Below are positions 8,256-16,400 of a DNA stretch of 64,000 nucleotides, piece after piece. Source of the DNA: Labilithrix luteola. GTDB lineage: Bacteria; Myxococcota_A; Polyangia; Polyangiales; Polyangiaceae. Positions within the stretch are counted from its first letter, which is position 1. Each line of letters begins with the position of its first letter. Location of the stretch: contig NZ_CP012333.1 in the NCBI RefSeq assembly GCF_001263205.1, positions 1,798,001 through 1,862,000 of the forward strand. Reading direction: 5' to 3'. Under the pieces are notes generated by a model. The model did not search any database, had not been told where the DNA came from, and saw only the letters and a program-made list of their open reading frames with translations. The translations under genes were made by a program, and so were the position numbers.

Positions 8256-8825
8256 TCATGATTCGAGCGTCCATGTGCCGTCGCGTCGAGTCAGCCGCGC
8301 GCTGCGCAGACCGAACGGCTCCGGCGTGATGTGCCGGGCCGCATCCCAGACCTCGATCCGATGGGGCTCGAACCGGAGGAGCACGAAGTCATCGCCTTCG
8401 GGGCCGTCGGGGAAAAACGCCCACCAGGATGGCATGAAGCGACGAACGCGCTCGGCGCGAGCGTCGACGATGCGGACATTTCCCATGAGGACGACGCACG
8501 CCGCCTTGCCGTCGTCTTCGTAGACGAGCGTTGCCGTGCTGTCCGCGCGAAGCTGCTCCGTCTTGCGCGAGGTCGGACTCGTACCGAGCCACACGCCGAA
8601 GTCGTCATCGGGCGGGAATGGCTGAAGTACGCGTGCGCCGATGCCCTCGACGCTTCGGGTGGCGAGCACACAGTACTTCTTGCGCCGCATCGTGGAGCGC
8701 GCTGCGCGGAGGATCCGATCGACGTCGTCGACGTTCTTGGTTCGCGCCCAGCGACGGTAGAGCCGCGCCAGATGGGGGACGACCATGGGGATGAACCGGG
8801 CTCGTAGGGAAGCCGCCGAGAGCAT
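8256..8825 (-). CDS. PNPOx-like split-barrel flavin-binding protein
   Basis: About 189 aa. Starts at 8831, 8825 and 8786 are all possible; none has a clear ribosome-binding site, and the palindrome 8831-8847 touches the first of them. Family features: KKYCVLATRSVEGIGARVLQPF, VWLGTSPTSRKTEQLRADSTATLVYED, VVLMGNVRIVDARAER, and the C-terminal LRFEPHRIEVWD, all as in pyridoxamine-phosphate-oxidase-fold FMN/F420/haem-binding reductases. Exact cofactor and substrate are not readable. First gene of a two-gene operon with a TetR regulator. Confidence 0.75.
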   Translation of the reverse strand: MLSAASLRARFIPMVVPHLARLYRRWARTKNVDDVDRILRAARSTMRRKKYCVLATRSVEGIGARVLQPFPPDDDFGVWLGTSPTSRKTEQLRADSTATLVYEDDGKAACVVLMGNVRIVDARAERVRRFMPSWWAFFPDGPEGDDFVLLRFEPHRIEVWDAARHITPEPFGLRSARLTRRDGTWTLES

Positions 8826-8830
8826 GAACA

Positions 8831-8847
8831 TACCATACGGTATGGTA
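8831..8847. promoter_or_regulatory. Perfect 17-bp palindrome, likely TetR operator
   Basis: TACCATAC-G-GTATGGTA has two perfect 8-bp arms around one base. It sits at the translation start of the PNPOx-like gene and 585 bp upstream of the linked TetR gene. Length and symmetry suit a TetR dimer. Binding here would block the promoter or start region. Confidence 0.65.
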
Positions 8848-8924
8848 CGGAACCGAACAAGACCCGGTCGGAGAGCACAACCGTCGCTCGTGACTCGGCC
8901 TGTGCAAGGGGGGGTGGGGCGCGC

Positions 8925-8946
8925 ATCGTTGCATCAATGCATCGAT
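8925..8946. promoter_or_regulatory. Imperfect palindrome upstream of the DUF1772 gene
   Basis: Left arm ATCGTTGCAT, centre CA, right arm ATGCATCGAT: 9 of 10 positions are symmetric. The word ATCAATGCA occurs inside it (8933-8941) and again at 8966-8974, followed by CATGATGCAC. The cluster lies 80-100 bp before the gene at 9028. Probable operator; the cognate regulator is unknown. Confidence 0.45.
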
Positions 8947-9027
8947 ACGTTGAGATCTCGCGCCTATCAATGCACCAACGCATGATGCACTCTCCGATGG
9001 GTGAACGGACACCGCGGAGAGAGCAAC

Positions 9028-9591
9028 ATGCGTATTTCTTTGTCATTCGTGAACTCGCTGACGCTTTGCGCAGTCCTCGGCTGCGCCCTGATCGCGGGCG
9101 TGTTCTTCGCGTTCTCGACCTTCGTGATGCCGGCGCTTGCGCGCCTTCAGACGGGACAGGGCATCGCCGCAATGCAGTCGATCAACATCACCGTGCTGAA
9201 CCGTTGGTTCCTCGGCGCATTGATGGGCACCGCCGCGGCGTGCCTCGTCCTCGCTGCACTTTCCGTAGCGAACTGGCACGCGCCGTACGCCCGCCTTCGT
9301 CTCCTCGGGTGCGTGTTCTATCTCGTAGGGACGATCGGAGTGACGGGCGCCTGCAATGTTCCGCGCAACGAAGCGCTGGCCGTGCTGCGTGCGGAAGACG
9401 GCGACGCGGAGGCCGCTTGGCGTTCCTACGTTGCGGAATGGACGTCTTGGAACCACGTCCGAACGGCCGCCGGATTCACCGCGGCGGCGCTCTTGGCCAT
9501 CGCACTCATGCGCCCCTCGAGTCCGTCCTCGGAGGACGCGGAGAGGACCTCTCCGCCCGGCGACACCAACGCGACCGTCTCTTCTCCGTGA
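9028..9591 (+). CDS. DUF1772 (anthrone-oxygenase-like) membrane protein
   Basis: 187 aa from the ATG at 9028, preceded by GGAGAGAG. Four hydrophobic helices: residues 7-30 (LTLCAVLGCALIAGVFFAFSTF), about 68-88, 95-115 and 148-165. The N-terminal GVFFAFSTFVMPAL, central QSIN and NVPRNE, and WxxYxxxWTxWNHVRT are the DUF1772 signatures; related proteins in polyketide pathways are anthrone oxygenases. Here no polyketide genes are nearby, so only the family can be stated. Stands alone behind the palindrome cluster at 8925-8990. Confidence 0.8.
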   Translation: MRISLSFVNSLTLCAVLGCALIAGVFFAFSTFVMPALARLQTGQGIAAMQSINITVLNRWFLGALMGTAAACLVLAALSVANWHAPYARLRLLGCVFYLVGTIGVTGACNVPRNEALAVLRAEDGDAEAAWRSYVAEWTSWNHVRTAAGFTAAALLAIALMRPSSPSSEDAERTSPPGDTNATVSSP

Positions 9592-9839
9592 CGTCCTTTC
9601 ACGACGTCCACGTGGTGACATCCTCACCGCGCCGCGGACCGCTCGAAGGATTGGAAGACAATCGAGCCGGGCAAGTCACATGCTCGGAGGCGCGGACTCG
9701 TCGTTCCTCTCGTGCGCGTGCTCGCTCGTATAGCTCGGGAAACCCCGTTGGACGGACGTCCATCTCGCGAATTCAGCCGGGTACGAAGTTCGCGAGTCCT
9801 CTGCCGTCTGCTGCCAGTCGGCGCTAGTCTGTTCCGTGC

Positions 9840-10883
9840 ATGGCTTATCTAGCGCCTTTGATCTTCGGCGTATGGGCGGTCGCTGCCCTCGCCTTCGCAC
9901 TCCTCTGCTGGAACGCCATGCGCTCGTCGTCCTCGGCGCTCGCTGCCGAACTCGCGCGGAGGGGCATTCGCTACCAAGGGCTCAGCGCGCAGGGCACCGC
10001 ATCGCCCGCGGCTCAAACCGCGCTCGACCGTCCACTGAACGGGATCTTGCTCGAGCGAAGCGACGGCATTCGTGCATCGATCTCGTCCAACCCATCGCAA
10101 GGCGCGGCCACGTTGCCGGGATTCGGGCCCGTGTACCCGCAGCATACACTCGTCGAGGTACCCGTGGCGTTGCCGGATCAACTCATCTGCGCGCCCGACC
10201 GTGCGCAGGTGGCGTTCGGGCCGTTTTCACCGCCGCCGGTGCGCACCGCGAATCCTCACTTCGATCAACGCTTCGGTGTTTACGTGCGCCCCGAAGATGG
10301 CCATGTCCATCGGACAACTCCTCCGGATGCCGTGCCGTGGGCGCACTCGCCGGCCGCAGCCACGCTCTTCGCGAATTTCGACACGCTCGGCTTCGTCGCG
10401 ATGCACGTTCAGGGAGGACAGGCGCGGATTCTCTTCGCGCCGATGGCAGTCGACGGCTTGGTTGCGGCAATCGATACCGCAGCTCTGCTGGCGCATCCAC
10501 ACGAAGGTCGACGACCTGCGCATCGTTCGAGTCCAACGTGGCAAGGCCGGGCCGCCCCCATCATGCTCTGCGTCCTCGGATTCGTTCCGATGGTGATCGG
10601 CCTTCCGATGCTCTCCTATGCAACGGAGGCCGGCGTCGAAGTGGCGGGATCCGACGTCGCCTGCCCGAACGGCGGCGTGTTCAAGGGTCGCTTTCGCAAC
10701 AACCCAGCCAAGTGCACGCTTCCGGACGGCACGTCGTACTGGGCCGACGAAGGCGCGTTTACGGCCTGGAGATTTGCGCTCTCTGCACCCTACGCTCTTG
10801 CGGTCGCGGCCGCGGCCGCGGCGCTCTACTTCAAGCGCCGCGGCGAGACACTGCGCGTCGTGCATCGAAACTTGACGAGTTGA
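9840..10883 (+). CDS. Membrane protein of unknown function
   Basis: 347 aa. TM helix at residues 4-26 (LAPLIFGVWAVAALAFALLCW), a long soluble domain, then two TM helices (about 241-262, IMLCVLGFVPMVIGLPMLSYA, and 313-332 in an Ala-rich segment). Between the last two helices is an exported loop with two Cys (DVACPNGG, AKCTLPDG) that could form a disulfide. I do not recognise a family. Apparently monocistronic. Confidence 0.6.
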   Translation: MAYLAPLIFGVWAVAALAFALLCWNAMRSSSSALAAELARRGIRYQGLSAQGTASPAAQTALDRPLNGILLERSDGIRASISSNPSQGAATLPGFGPVYPQHTLVEVPVALPDQLICAPDRAQVAFGPFSPPPVRTANPHFDQRFGVYVRPEDGHVHRTTPPDAVPWAHSPAAATLFANFDTLGFVAMHVQGGQARILFAPMAVDGLVAAIDTAALLAHPHEGRRPAHRSSPTWQGRAAPIMLCVLGFVPMVIGLPMLSYATEAGVEVAGSDVACPNGGVFKGRFRNNPAKCTLPDGTSYWADEGAFTAWRFALSAPYALAVAAAAAALYFKRRGETLRVVHRNLTS

Positions 10884-11042
10884 GGGTCGGACTCGGATGC
10901 AGCCGCGGCCGTGTCGAGGACGCGACGACGAATGGCCATACGGCCTGTGTTTCGCCCCGCGCGCCGCGTGAGGATCCCAAGCAGGTCACCCGACGTATCG
11001 TGCCCACGGCCCTGGGCATCACCGAGCACGGGGGCGCGCATC

Positions 11043-11912
11043 TCATCCGCGGGATCGGATGACCTCGATGAGACTGGTCCAGTTGTCACGTCCATGGCCG
11101 GCGGCGATCGCTCGGTGGTAATGCGATTGAACCGCCCGCGGCAGCAGGAGATCGATGCCTGCAGCTTCGCTGGTACCGACGATGTGATCGGCCGTGGCCC
11201 CCATCATCGTCGTCGTGCTCAACGCGCCTGGGTGGACGCCGCTGTCGATCTGATTTGCAGTCTCGGGAGCTCCAATGATCGTGTCGGTCAGGCGGAGAGT
11301 CCCGAGCACTTCGGGCAGGAACTGCGCGGCGGTCACGCCGGCCGATCCCACGAGCGCGGTTGCGTGCAGGACGCTCGACAGTGTCGTGAGGAACACGTCG
11401 AGCTGCGCCTGGTAGTAGAGCTGCGCGAGCCCAGGTTCGACTCCGACGTAGCGCGGTGTCCCCAGGATGCGAAGGGTCGCTTCGTGCGCCTCGAGGATCT
11501 CCCGAGGACCGCTGTAGTAGATGAAGCTGGCTTCGGTTCCGACGAGCGGCGCGGGCACCATCACGCCTCCGGTGAGGAAGCGCGCCTGGTGTGCGTTGGC
11601 CCATGCAGCGGCCTCGCGCGTTCGATCTGGCGTGTCGGAGCTGAGATTGACGAGGTCTTTGCCGGCCAGGTCCCCCGTGCTCGTTCCGAGGACGTCGTAC
11701 ATCGCCTGGTAGTCGGTGAGACTGAGGATGACGAGCTTGGAGGCTGCGAGCGCGTCTCTGGGACTCGCCGCGAGCTTCGCTCCTGCGTCGACGACATCGG
11801 CGGCGCGGGCGGCGGTACGGTTCCAGACCGTGACCGAGTAATCTTTCGCGAGGAGCACGCGCGCCATCGCCTGGCCCATGGGGCCGAGACCGAAGATGGT
11901 CACGGAGTTCAT
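11043..11912 (-). CDS. Imine reductase-like dehydrogenase, Tyr type
   Basis: 289 aa from the ATG at 11912, which overlaps the upstream stop as ATGA. N-terminal Rossmann domain GLGPMGQAMA with VTVWNRT; C-terminal helical domain of the 6-phosphogluconate/3-hydroxyisobutyrate dehydrogenase superfamily. The block RFLTGGVMVPAPLVG, then FIYYSG, and GLAQLYYQAQLDVF fits NADPH-dependent imine reductases (IREDs). Tyr167 occupies the place where the upstream paralogue has Asp172; Asp and Tyr at this position are the two known IRED subgroups. Substrate unknown. Cotranscribed with its paralogue and divergent from an HxlR regulator. Confidence 0.78.
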   Translation of the reverse strand: MNSVTIFGLGPMGQAMARVLLAKDYSVTVWNRTAARAADVVDAGAKLAASPRDALAASKLVILSLTDYQAMYDVLGTSTGDLAGKDLVNLSSDTPDRTREAAAWANAHQARFLTGGVMVPAPLVGTEASFIYYSGPREILEAHEATLRILGTPRYVGVEPGLAQLYYQAQLDVFLTTLSSVLHATALVGSAGVTAAQFLPEVLGTLRLTDTIIGAPETANQIDSGVHPGALSTTTMMGATADHIVGTSEAAGIDLLLPRAVQSHYHRAIAAGHGRDNWTSLIEVIRSRG

Positions 11913-12805
11913 GCCATCACCTCCGTTCCTTTCTTGCCTGCACGAAGCTCTTCGAAGATGCGAGAGAACCCCTCTTTTCCGTGCCCAGCGGCGATCTGTC
12001 GGCGGATGAGCGCTTGCACCGGCGCGATGATGTCCGGGCTGACGCCTTGATCGATGCTCGTCTGGACGATCTTGCCGAGGTCGGAGAACTCGAGACTCTG
12101 CTGGCCCTCGCCGGTGTAATTCTTGGCATCGATGATGGCGGCGAATCCGCTGAATCCTGCCGTCATCGCGGCGAGGAACGGCGTCGTGCGCGAGGCGAAT
12201 TCGGTCGCGGTAACGCCGGCGGCGCCGACCATGGCAGCGCCCTGCATGAAGCCGCCGAACATCACGTACATGCTGGCGAGCATGGCGAGGTCGTAGAGCG
12301 AGGCCATTCCCGCGTCGGGCCCGAAGTACGTGCTCTCTCCCCACAGGTCGAGCACCGGCTTGTGGTCGCCGAACACGGTGCTCGATCCGCTGTACAGGAT
12401 CGCCGATCCCGGTCCGCCGATCATCGCGGGCACGGCCATGATGCCGCCGTCGAGATAGGCCACGTCATGATCGTCTGCCCACGAGGCGAACTCGCGAGCC
12501 TGGTTGGGAGTAGTCGTCGTGAGATTCACGAGCGAGCGATGGGCCATGACGTCGGCGACGGGACCGAGCGTCTCCTGCACCGAGCCATGATCGAGAAGAC
12601 ACGTCACCACGAGCGGGCTCACGGAGACAGCGTCGCGGACGGTCGAGGCGAGCTTTGCGCCTCTTGCGACGAGAGCATCGGCTTTGCCTGGTGTTCGGTT
12701 CCAGATGGTCGTCGGATGGCCTGCGTCGATCAGCGCGGCGGCGAGCGCGTGGCCCATGGCGCCGAGGCCGAGCAAGCTCACAGCAGTCTTTTGGTTCGTG
12801 GTCAT
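11909..12805 (-). CDS. Imine reductase-like dehydrogenase, Asp type
   Basis: 298 aa. GLGAMGHALA at residues 13-22 and TIWNRT form the NADP-binding site. YLDGGIMAVPAMIGGPGSA, ILYSGS, FGPDAGMASLYDLAML and the closing AAGHGKEGF are the IRED/reductive-aminase pattern, and Asp172 (LYD) is the presumed proton donor. First gene of a two-gene operon; the second copy is its divergent paralogue. The pair could act on different imines, or with opposite stereopreference. A 3-hydroxyisobutyrate-dehydrogenase-like role is less likely because the catalytic Lys block of that family is not seen. Confidence 0.8.
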   Translation of the reverse strand: MTTNQKTAVSLLGLGAMGHALAAALIDAGHPTTIWNRTPGKADALVARGAKLASTVRDAVSVSPLVVTCLLDHGSVQETLGPVADVMAHRSLVNLTTTTPNQAREFASWADDHDVAYLDGGIMAVPAMIGGPGSAILYSGSSTVFGDHKPVLDLWGESTYFGPDAGMASLYDLAMLASMYVMFGGFMQGAAMVGAAGVTATEFASRTTPFLAAMTAGFSGFAAIIDAKNYTGEGQQSLEFSDLGKIVQTSIDQGVSPDIIAPVQALIRRQIAAGHGKEGFSRIFEELRAGKKGTEVMA

Positions 12806-12886
12806 GGCTGCATCATCAGCCTCGCCACCGAATCAGCAAGTACCCACCTTTTTGTCTAATACACACCAAATGGTAAGTAATTGAGC

Positions 12887-13255
12887 ATGACGCGCTCGGC
12901 AGACCGACGAGGCCCGTACATTTGTGGCATCGACGCCGCGATGGATGTGGTGACCGGAAAATGGAAGTCGCTGATCCTCTGGGAGCTCGACCAGCACGGC
13001 ACGCGACGCTTTGGTGTGCTCAAGCGGGGTCTCCCGGGCATCAGCGAGAAGATGCTGATTCAGCAGCTCCGCGAGATGGAGGAGGACGGCCTCGTCGATC
13101 GCGAGGTCTTTCGCGAAGTCCCTCCACGCGTGGAGTATTCACTGACGGCCCAGGGCAAATCGCTCAACGCCGCCCTACGGCCGCTCGGCGCGTGGGGCAA
13201 GGAACGCATCAAGCGGATCAAGGCGCGGATGGTGACGGTCGACTCGGCGGAGTAG
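12887..13255 (+). CDS. HxlR-family winged-helix regulator
   Basis: 122 aa from the ATG at 12887; a TTG two codons earlier is also possible. The HxlR pattern is clear: CGIDAAMDVVTGKWKSLILWEL, RRFGVLKRGLPGISEKMLIQQLREMEEDGLVDREVF, PPRVEYSLTAQGKSL. Cys13 lies where redox-active Cys occur in HypR/QorR-type members that respond to electrophiles. It diverges from the imine-reductase pair over an 81-bp gap, making it their likely regulator. Confidence 0.88.
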   Translation: MTRSADRRGPYICGIDAAMDVVTGKWKSLILWELDQHGTRRFGVLKRGLPGISEKMLIQQLREMEEDGLVDREVFREVPPRVEYSLTAQGKSLNAALRPLGAWGKERIKRIKARMVTVDSAE

Positions 13256-13612
13256 CGCGCGCCGAACCGGTAAGCGCGCCGACCGACGCACGTTCGGCAC
13301 TCCGCCCTACAGGGCCCTCGCCGACGTTCGAGAGCGCTCATTTCGTGAATCGGCAGCGCTTCGCGTAGGCGCCTCGCGAGATCGTTGCAAAAGACCACAC
13401 GCAAGCACTTACCTCGGCTTTTTCAGGCCGTTCGAAGGGAGCGAGCAGACCCACCTCGGATGCGATACGAGACGTCCGCAAAAGGCGGCGGTTCGTCGGA
13501 TAACCCTCCCGCGCGGCGCCCGCCGGCTTGCCTTGGATGGGCTCGCCAACGAGCATGATCGCGCTCGCCGTCCGTCCGGGGGTTACGCGTGAGCTCGGAG
13601 GAAGACCGTCGA
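13256..13612. other. 357-bp intergenic region before the efflux operon
   Basis: No supportable gene or RNA. Only the strong ribosome-binding site GGAGGAAG at about 13597-13604 for the downstream gene stands out. The promoter is presumably here, but no convincing -35/-10 pair or operator is visible. Confidence 0.5.
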
Positions 13613-15079
13613 ATGCGTTCTCGGCACCTGTTTGCGCTCGCCCTGCTGCTCTGGCCGGCAGGCGCGAACGCCCAGGGAGCATCTCCCGCCAAGCCCGCGT
13701 CTCCTCAGGCTGCTCCGGCAACGAAGCCTGCGGCGGCTGCCCCTCCGGCTCCGACTCCGAAGAATGCCGAGCAACCGGCCACGGCCGATGCGCCTCCGGG
13801 TACGGCAGAAGCGGATGCCGCCGAGGCGGCGCGTAACGCGGAGAAGCCCGGTCCCTCGATCCGTCTGGAGGATGCGATTCGTCTCGCCCTCGAGAACAAC
13901 GAACGCGCACTCAAGGCTCCTCTGCGCGTGCAGACCGCCGAGGGTCAGCTCGATCGTGCGCGGACTGCCTTCTACCCGTCACTCGTCGCCGGCGGCTCGG
14001 GCGTGTGGCGCGCAACCGAAGATCGCGCGGGCAACAACATCACGACGAGCGGCACCGTCACGCTCAGCCAGCCCATTCTCGCGCCCAGCGCGTTTCCTCA
14101 GTATTCGCAGTCGAGCCACCAGCTCGAATCGGAGAAGTGGGGCGCCGCGCAGGACAAGCGGCAACTCGCGTTCGATACCGCGAAGTCCTACCTCCAGGTG
14201 CTCACTGCCGAGCGCGTGCTCGAAGCCGCAAACCGTCGTGTCGACCGCGCGCGCCAGAACCTCGCAGACGCCGAGGCTCGTGGCTCCGCGCAGCTCACGA
14301 GCACGAACGACGCCACGCGATCGCGCATCGACCTCGCCACCGCGCTCTCGCAGGTCGCCCAGGCCGAGGGCAGCATGCAGAAGACGCGTCTGCAGCTCGA
14401 ATTCCTGATGGGCAAGAAGCTCGAAGGAGGGCTCGCCGCGCCCGATCGCACGACGGCCTCCGCCGAGCGCTACGGCGGCACCCCTGCTGCGACGCTCTCG
14501 GCCGCCATCGATCGAAGGCCGGACGTTCGTTCGAGCCATGAGCGCACCGAGGCCCTCCGTGCGAGCGCGCGTGAGCCGCTCTATCGACTCATTCCGAGCG
14601 TCAATGCGCAGGGGCAGATGCGCATCCTCCCCGCTCCACTTGCCACCGAGAAGGCGCTCGACGAAACGGTCACGCTCAACCTGACCTGGACGATCTTCGA
14701 CGCCGCTGCACGCTACGCCGATCGGAAAACGCGCCTCGCGCAAGCCAATAGCCAGGCACTCGACGAGCAGCTCCTGAAGCGCTCCGTCGAGACCGACGTG
14801 AAGATCGCCATCGTCGCCCTTCGCACGGCGCGCCAGTCGTACACGATTGCGAACGACGCGCTGGTGTCGGCGCAGAAGAACGTCGAGGAGACCGAGATCC
14901 TCTATCGCCAAGGCCTCGCCAAGGCGCTCGAAGTCACCGACGCGAACTCCAAACGGTTCGACGCGGAGGTCAACCGCGCGACCGCAAAGCTCCAGATGGA
15001 ACAAGCCTATCTCGATCTCCGAAACGCACTCGGCTTCGGACCGATCGACGACGACAATTCGAACGCAGGTGCACGATGA
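13613..15079 (+). CDS. TolC-family outer-membrane efflux channel
   Basis: 488 aa from the ATG at 13613, 8 nt after GGAGGAAG. Signal peptide MRSRHLFALALLLWPAGANAQ, an Ala/Pro-rich linker to about residue 75, then the OEP repeat twice: IRLEDAIRLALENNERALKAP with coiled-coil helices (NLADAEARGSAQLTSTNDATRSRIDLATALSQV), and a second copy ending ILYRQGLAKALEVTDANSKRFDAEVNRATAKLQMEQAYLDLRNALG. It forms the trimeric outer-membrane duct of the tripartite pump. Its stop overlaps the start of the membrane fusion protein gene (ATGA). Confidence 0.92.
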   Translation: MRSRHLFALALLLWPAGANAQGASPAKPASPQAAPATKPAAAAPPAPTPKNAEQPATADAPPGTAEADAAEAARNAEKPGPSIRLEDAIRLALENNERALKAPLRVQTAEGQLDRARTAFYPSLVAGGSGVWRATEDRAGNNITTSGTVTLSQPILAPSAFPQYSQSSHQLESEKWGAAQDKRQLAFDTAKSYLQVLTAERVLEAANRRVDRARQNLADAEARGSAQLTSTNDATRSRIDLATALSQVAQAEGSMQKTRLQLEFLMGKKLEGGLAAPDRTTASAERYGGTPAATLSAAIDRRPDVRSSHERTEALRASAREPLYRLIPSVNAQGQMRILPAPLATEKALDETVTLNLTWTIFDAAARYADRKTRLAQANSQALDEQLLKRSVETDVKIAIVALRTARQSYTIANDALVSAQKNVEETEILYRQGLAKALEVTDANSKRFDAEVNRATAKLQMEQAYLDLRNALGFGPIDDDNSNAGAR

Positions 15080-16400
15080 ACCGCGCCCGGCTGCTCTTTC
15101 TTTGCTGCTTCGTCCCGCTCACTCCCCTCGCGTTCATCGCCTGCAAGAAGTCCGAATCGGCTTCTGCCGAGCCCGCCGGTAAAAAGGGTGGTCGCGGAAT
15201 GATGGGAGACGGCGGCACCATGTTCGCCGTCGACATCCTCAGGGTCGACGCCAAGAAGCTCGCCTACGTCGTCCAGGCTCCCGGAACGCTCGACGCCTTC
15301 GAGAGCGTGCAGGTCACCGCGCGCGTCTCGGGCGCCGTCGATCGCGTCGGCTTCCGCGAAGGTCAGGAGGTCAAGAAGGGCGACGTGCTCGTCGTCATCG
15401 ACTCCGAGCGCTACCAGCTGTCGGTCAACAGCGCGAAAGCGGCTCTCGCCAAGGCGGACGCCGCGCAGAAGGACACCGAGGCGATGGTCCAGCGCCGCGA
15501 AGGCGCGAGCGATCAACACCCCGGCCTCATCCCCGGCGAAGAGCTCGCCACCTATCGCACGAAGAGCCTCACCGCCCAGGCGGACACCGCCGTGGCGAAC
15601 GAGAACGTGAAGATCGCGCAGCTGAACCTGCGCGACTCGTCGGTGCGTGCGCCGATCGGCGGCGTCATCCAGACGCGCACCGTCGAGACCGGTCAGTACG
15701 TGAACGCGGGCTACGTGATGGCCACCCTGCTCCGCGCCGATCCGCTGCTTCTCCGCTTCAACGTCGAGCCGCAGGAAGCGCCGCGCATCAAGCCAGGCAT
15801 GATCGCGAAGTTCACGATGCGCGAGACGCAGAACGCATTCCAAGCGGAGATCTCGCTCGTCGGCGGCGCGGCCGATCCCGTGACCCACATGGTGCCGATC
15901 ACGGCGCAGATCGACACGAAGGACCACCGTTATTGGCTGCGTCCGGGCTCGTTCTGCGACGTCACCATCGACGTCGGCGCAACGCGCGATGCTCCCGTGA
16001 TCCCGCGCTCGGCGACGCGCGCAACCGACCACGGCTACGTCACCTACGTCGCCAACCCCGACACGAACACCGCCGAAGAGCGCGTCATCACCCTCGGCAT
16101 GAGCTCGAAGGACGGCTGGGTCGAAGTCCGCACAGGTCTCAAGGACGGCGATTACATCGTCGTACGCGGCGCCGAAGCCCTCACGAACGGCGCTCGCATT
16201 CGACCGAGCAAGGTCACGGCCCTCGACGGCGGCCAGCCTTCCCTCCCGACGACAGTGTCGACGCAGGCCCTGCCTTCCCGCGCAATGCGGGTGGTCAAGG
16301 CGGTGACGGTGGTGGCGGCAAGCGAGGCGGCGGTGGTGGCGGCGGCGACGGCGGAGCCCACGCAGGACGTGGAGGCGCCGGCAAAGAAGGAGCGCCGTAG
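15076..16400 (+). CDS. RND periplasmic membrane fusion lipoprotein (frameshifted near its 3' end)
   Basis: Lipoprotein signal ending FIAC, Gly-rich linker, barrel-sandwich halves (LDAFESVQVTARVSGAVDRVGFREGQEVKKGDVLVVID and SVRAPIGGVIQTRTVETGQYVNAGYVMATL), helical hairpin between them, and C-terminal beta-barrel and membrane-proximal domains through EALTNGARIRPSKVTALDGG: an HlyD/AcrA-type MFP. As written, the frame runs on to 16662, overlapping the pump gene by 263 nt with an unlikely Arg/His-rich tail. In the -1 frame a Gly-rich tail (GGQGGDGGGG...) stops with TAG at 16400, exactly on the pump start. I therefore infer one missing base, probably within 16277-16291, and an end at 16400. Confidence 0.82.

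Noticed and set aside
12806..12886. TACC...GGTA words in the gap between the imine-reductase and HxlR genes as an HxlR operator
   Set aside because: Only 4-bp symmetric ends separated by about 30 bp; the regulator probably binds here, but the site cannot be defined.
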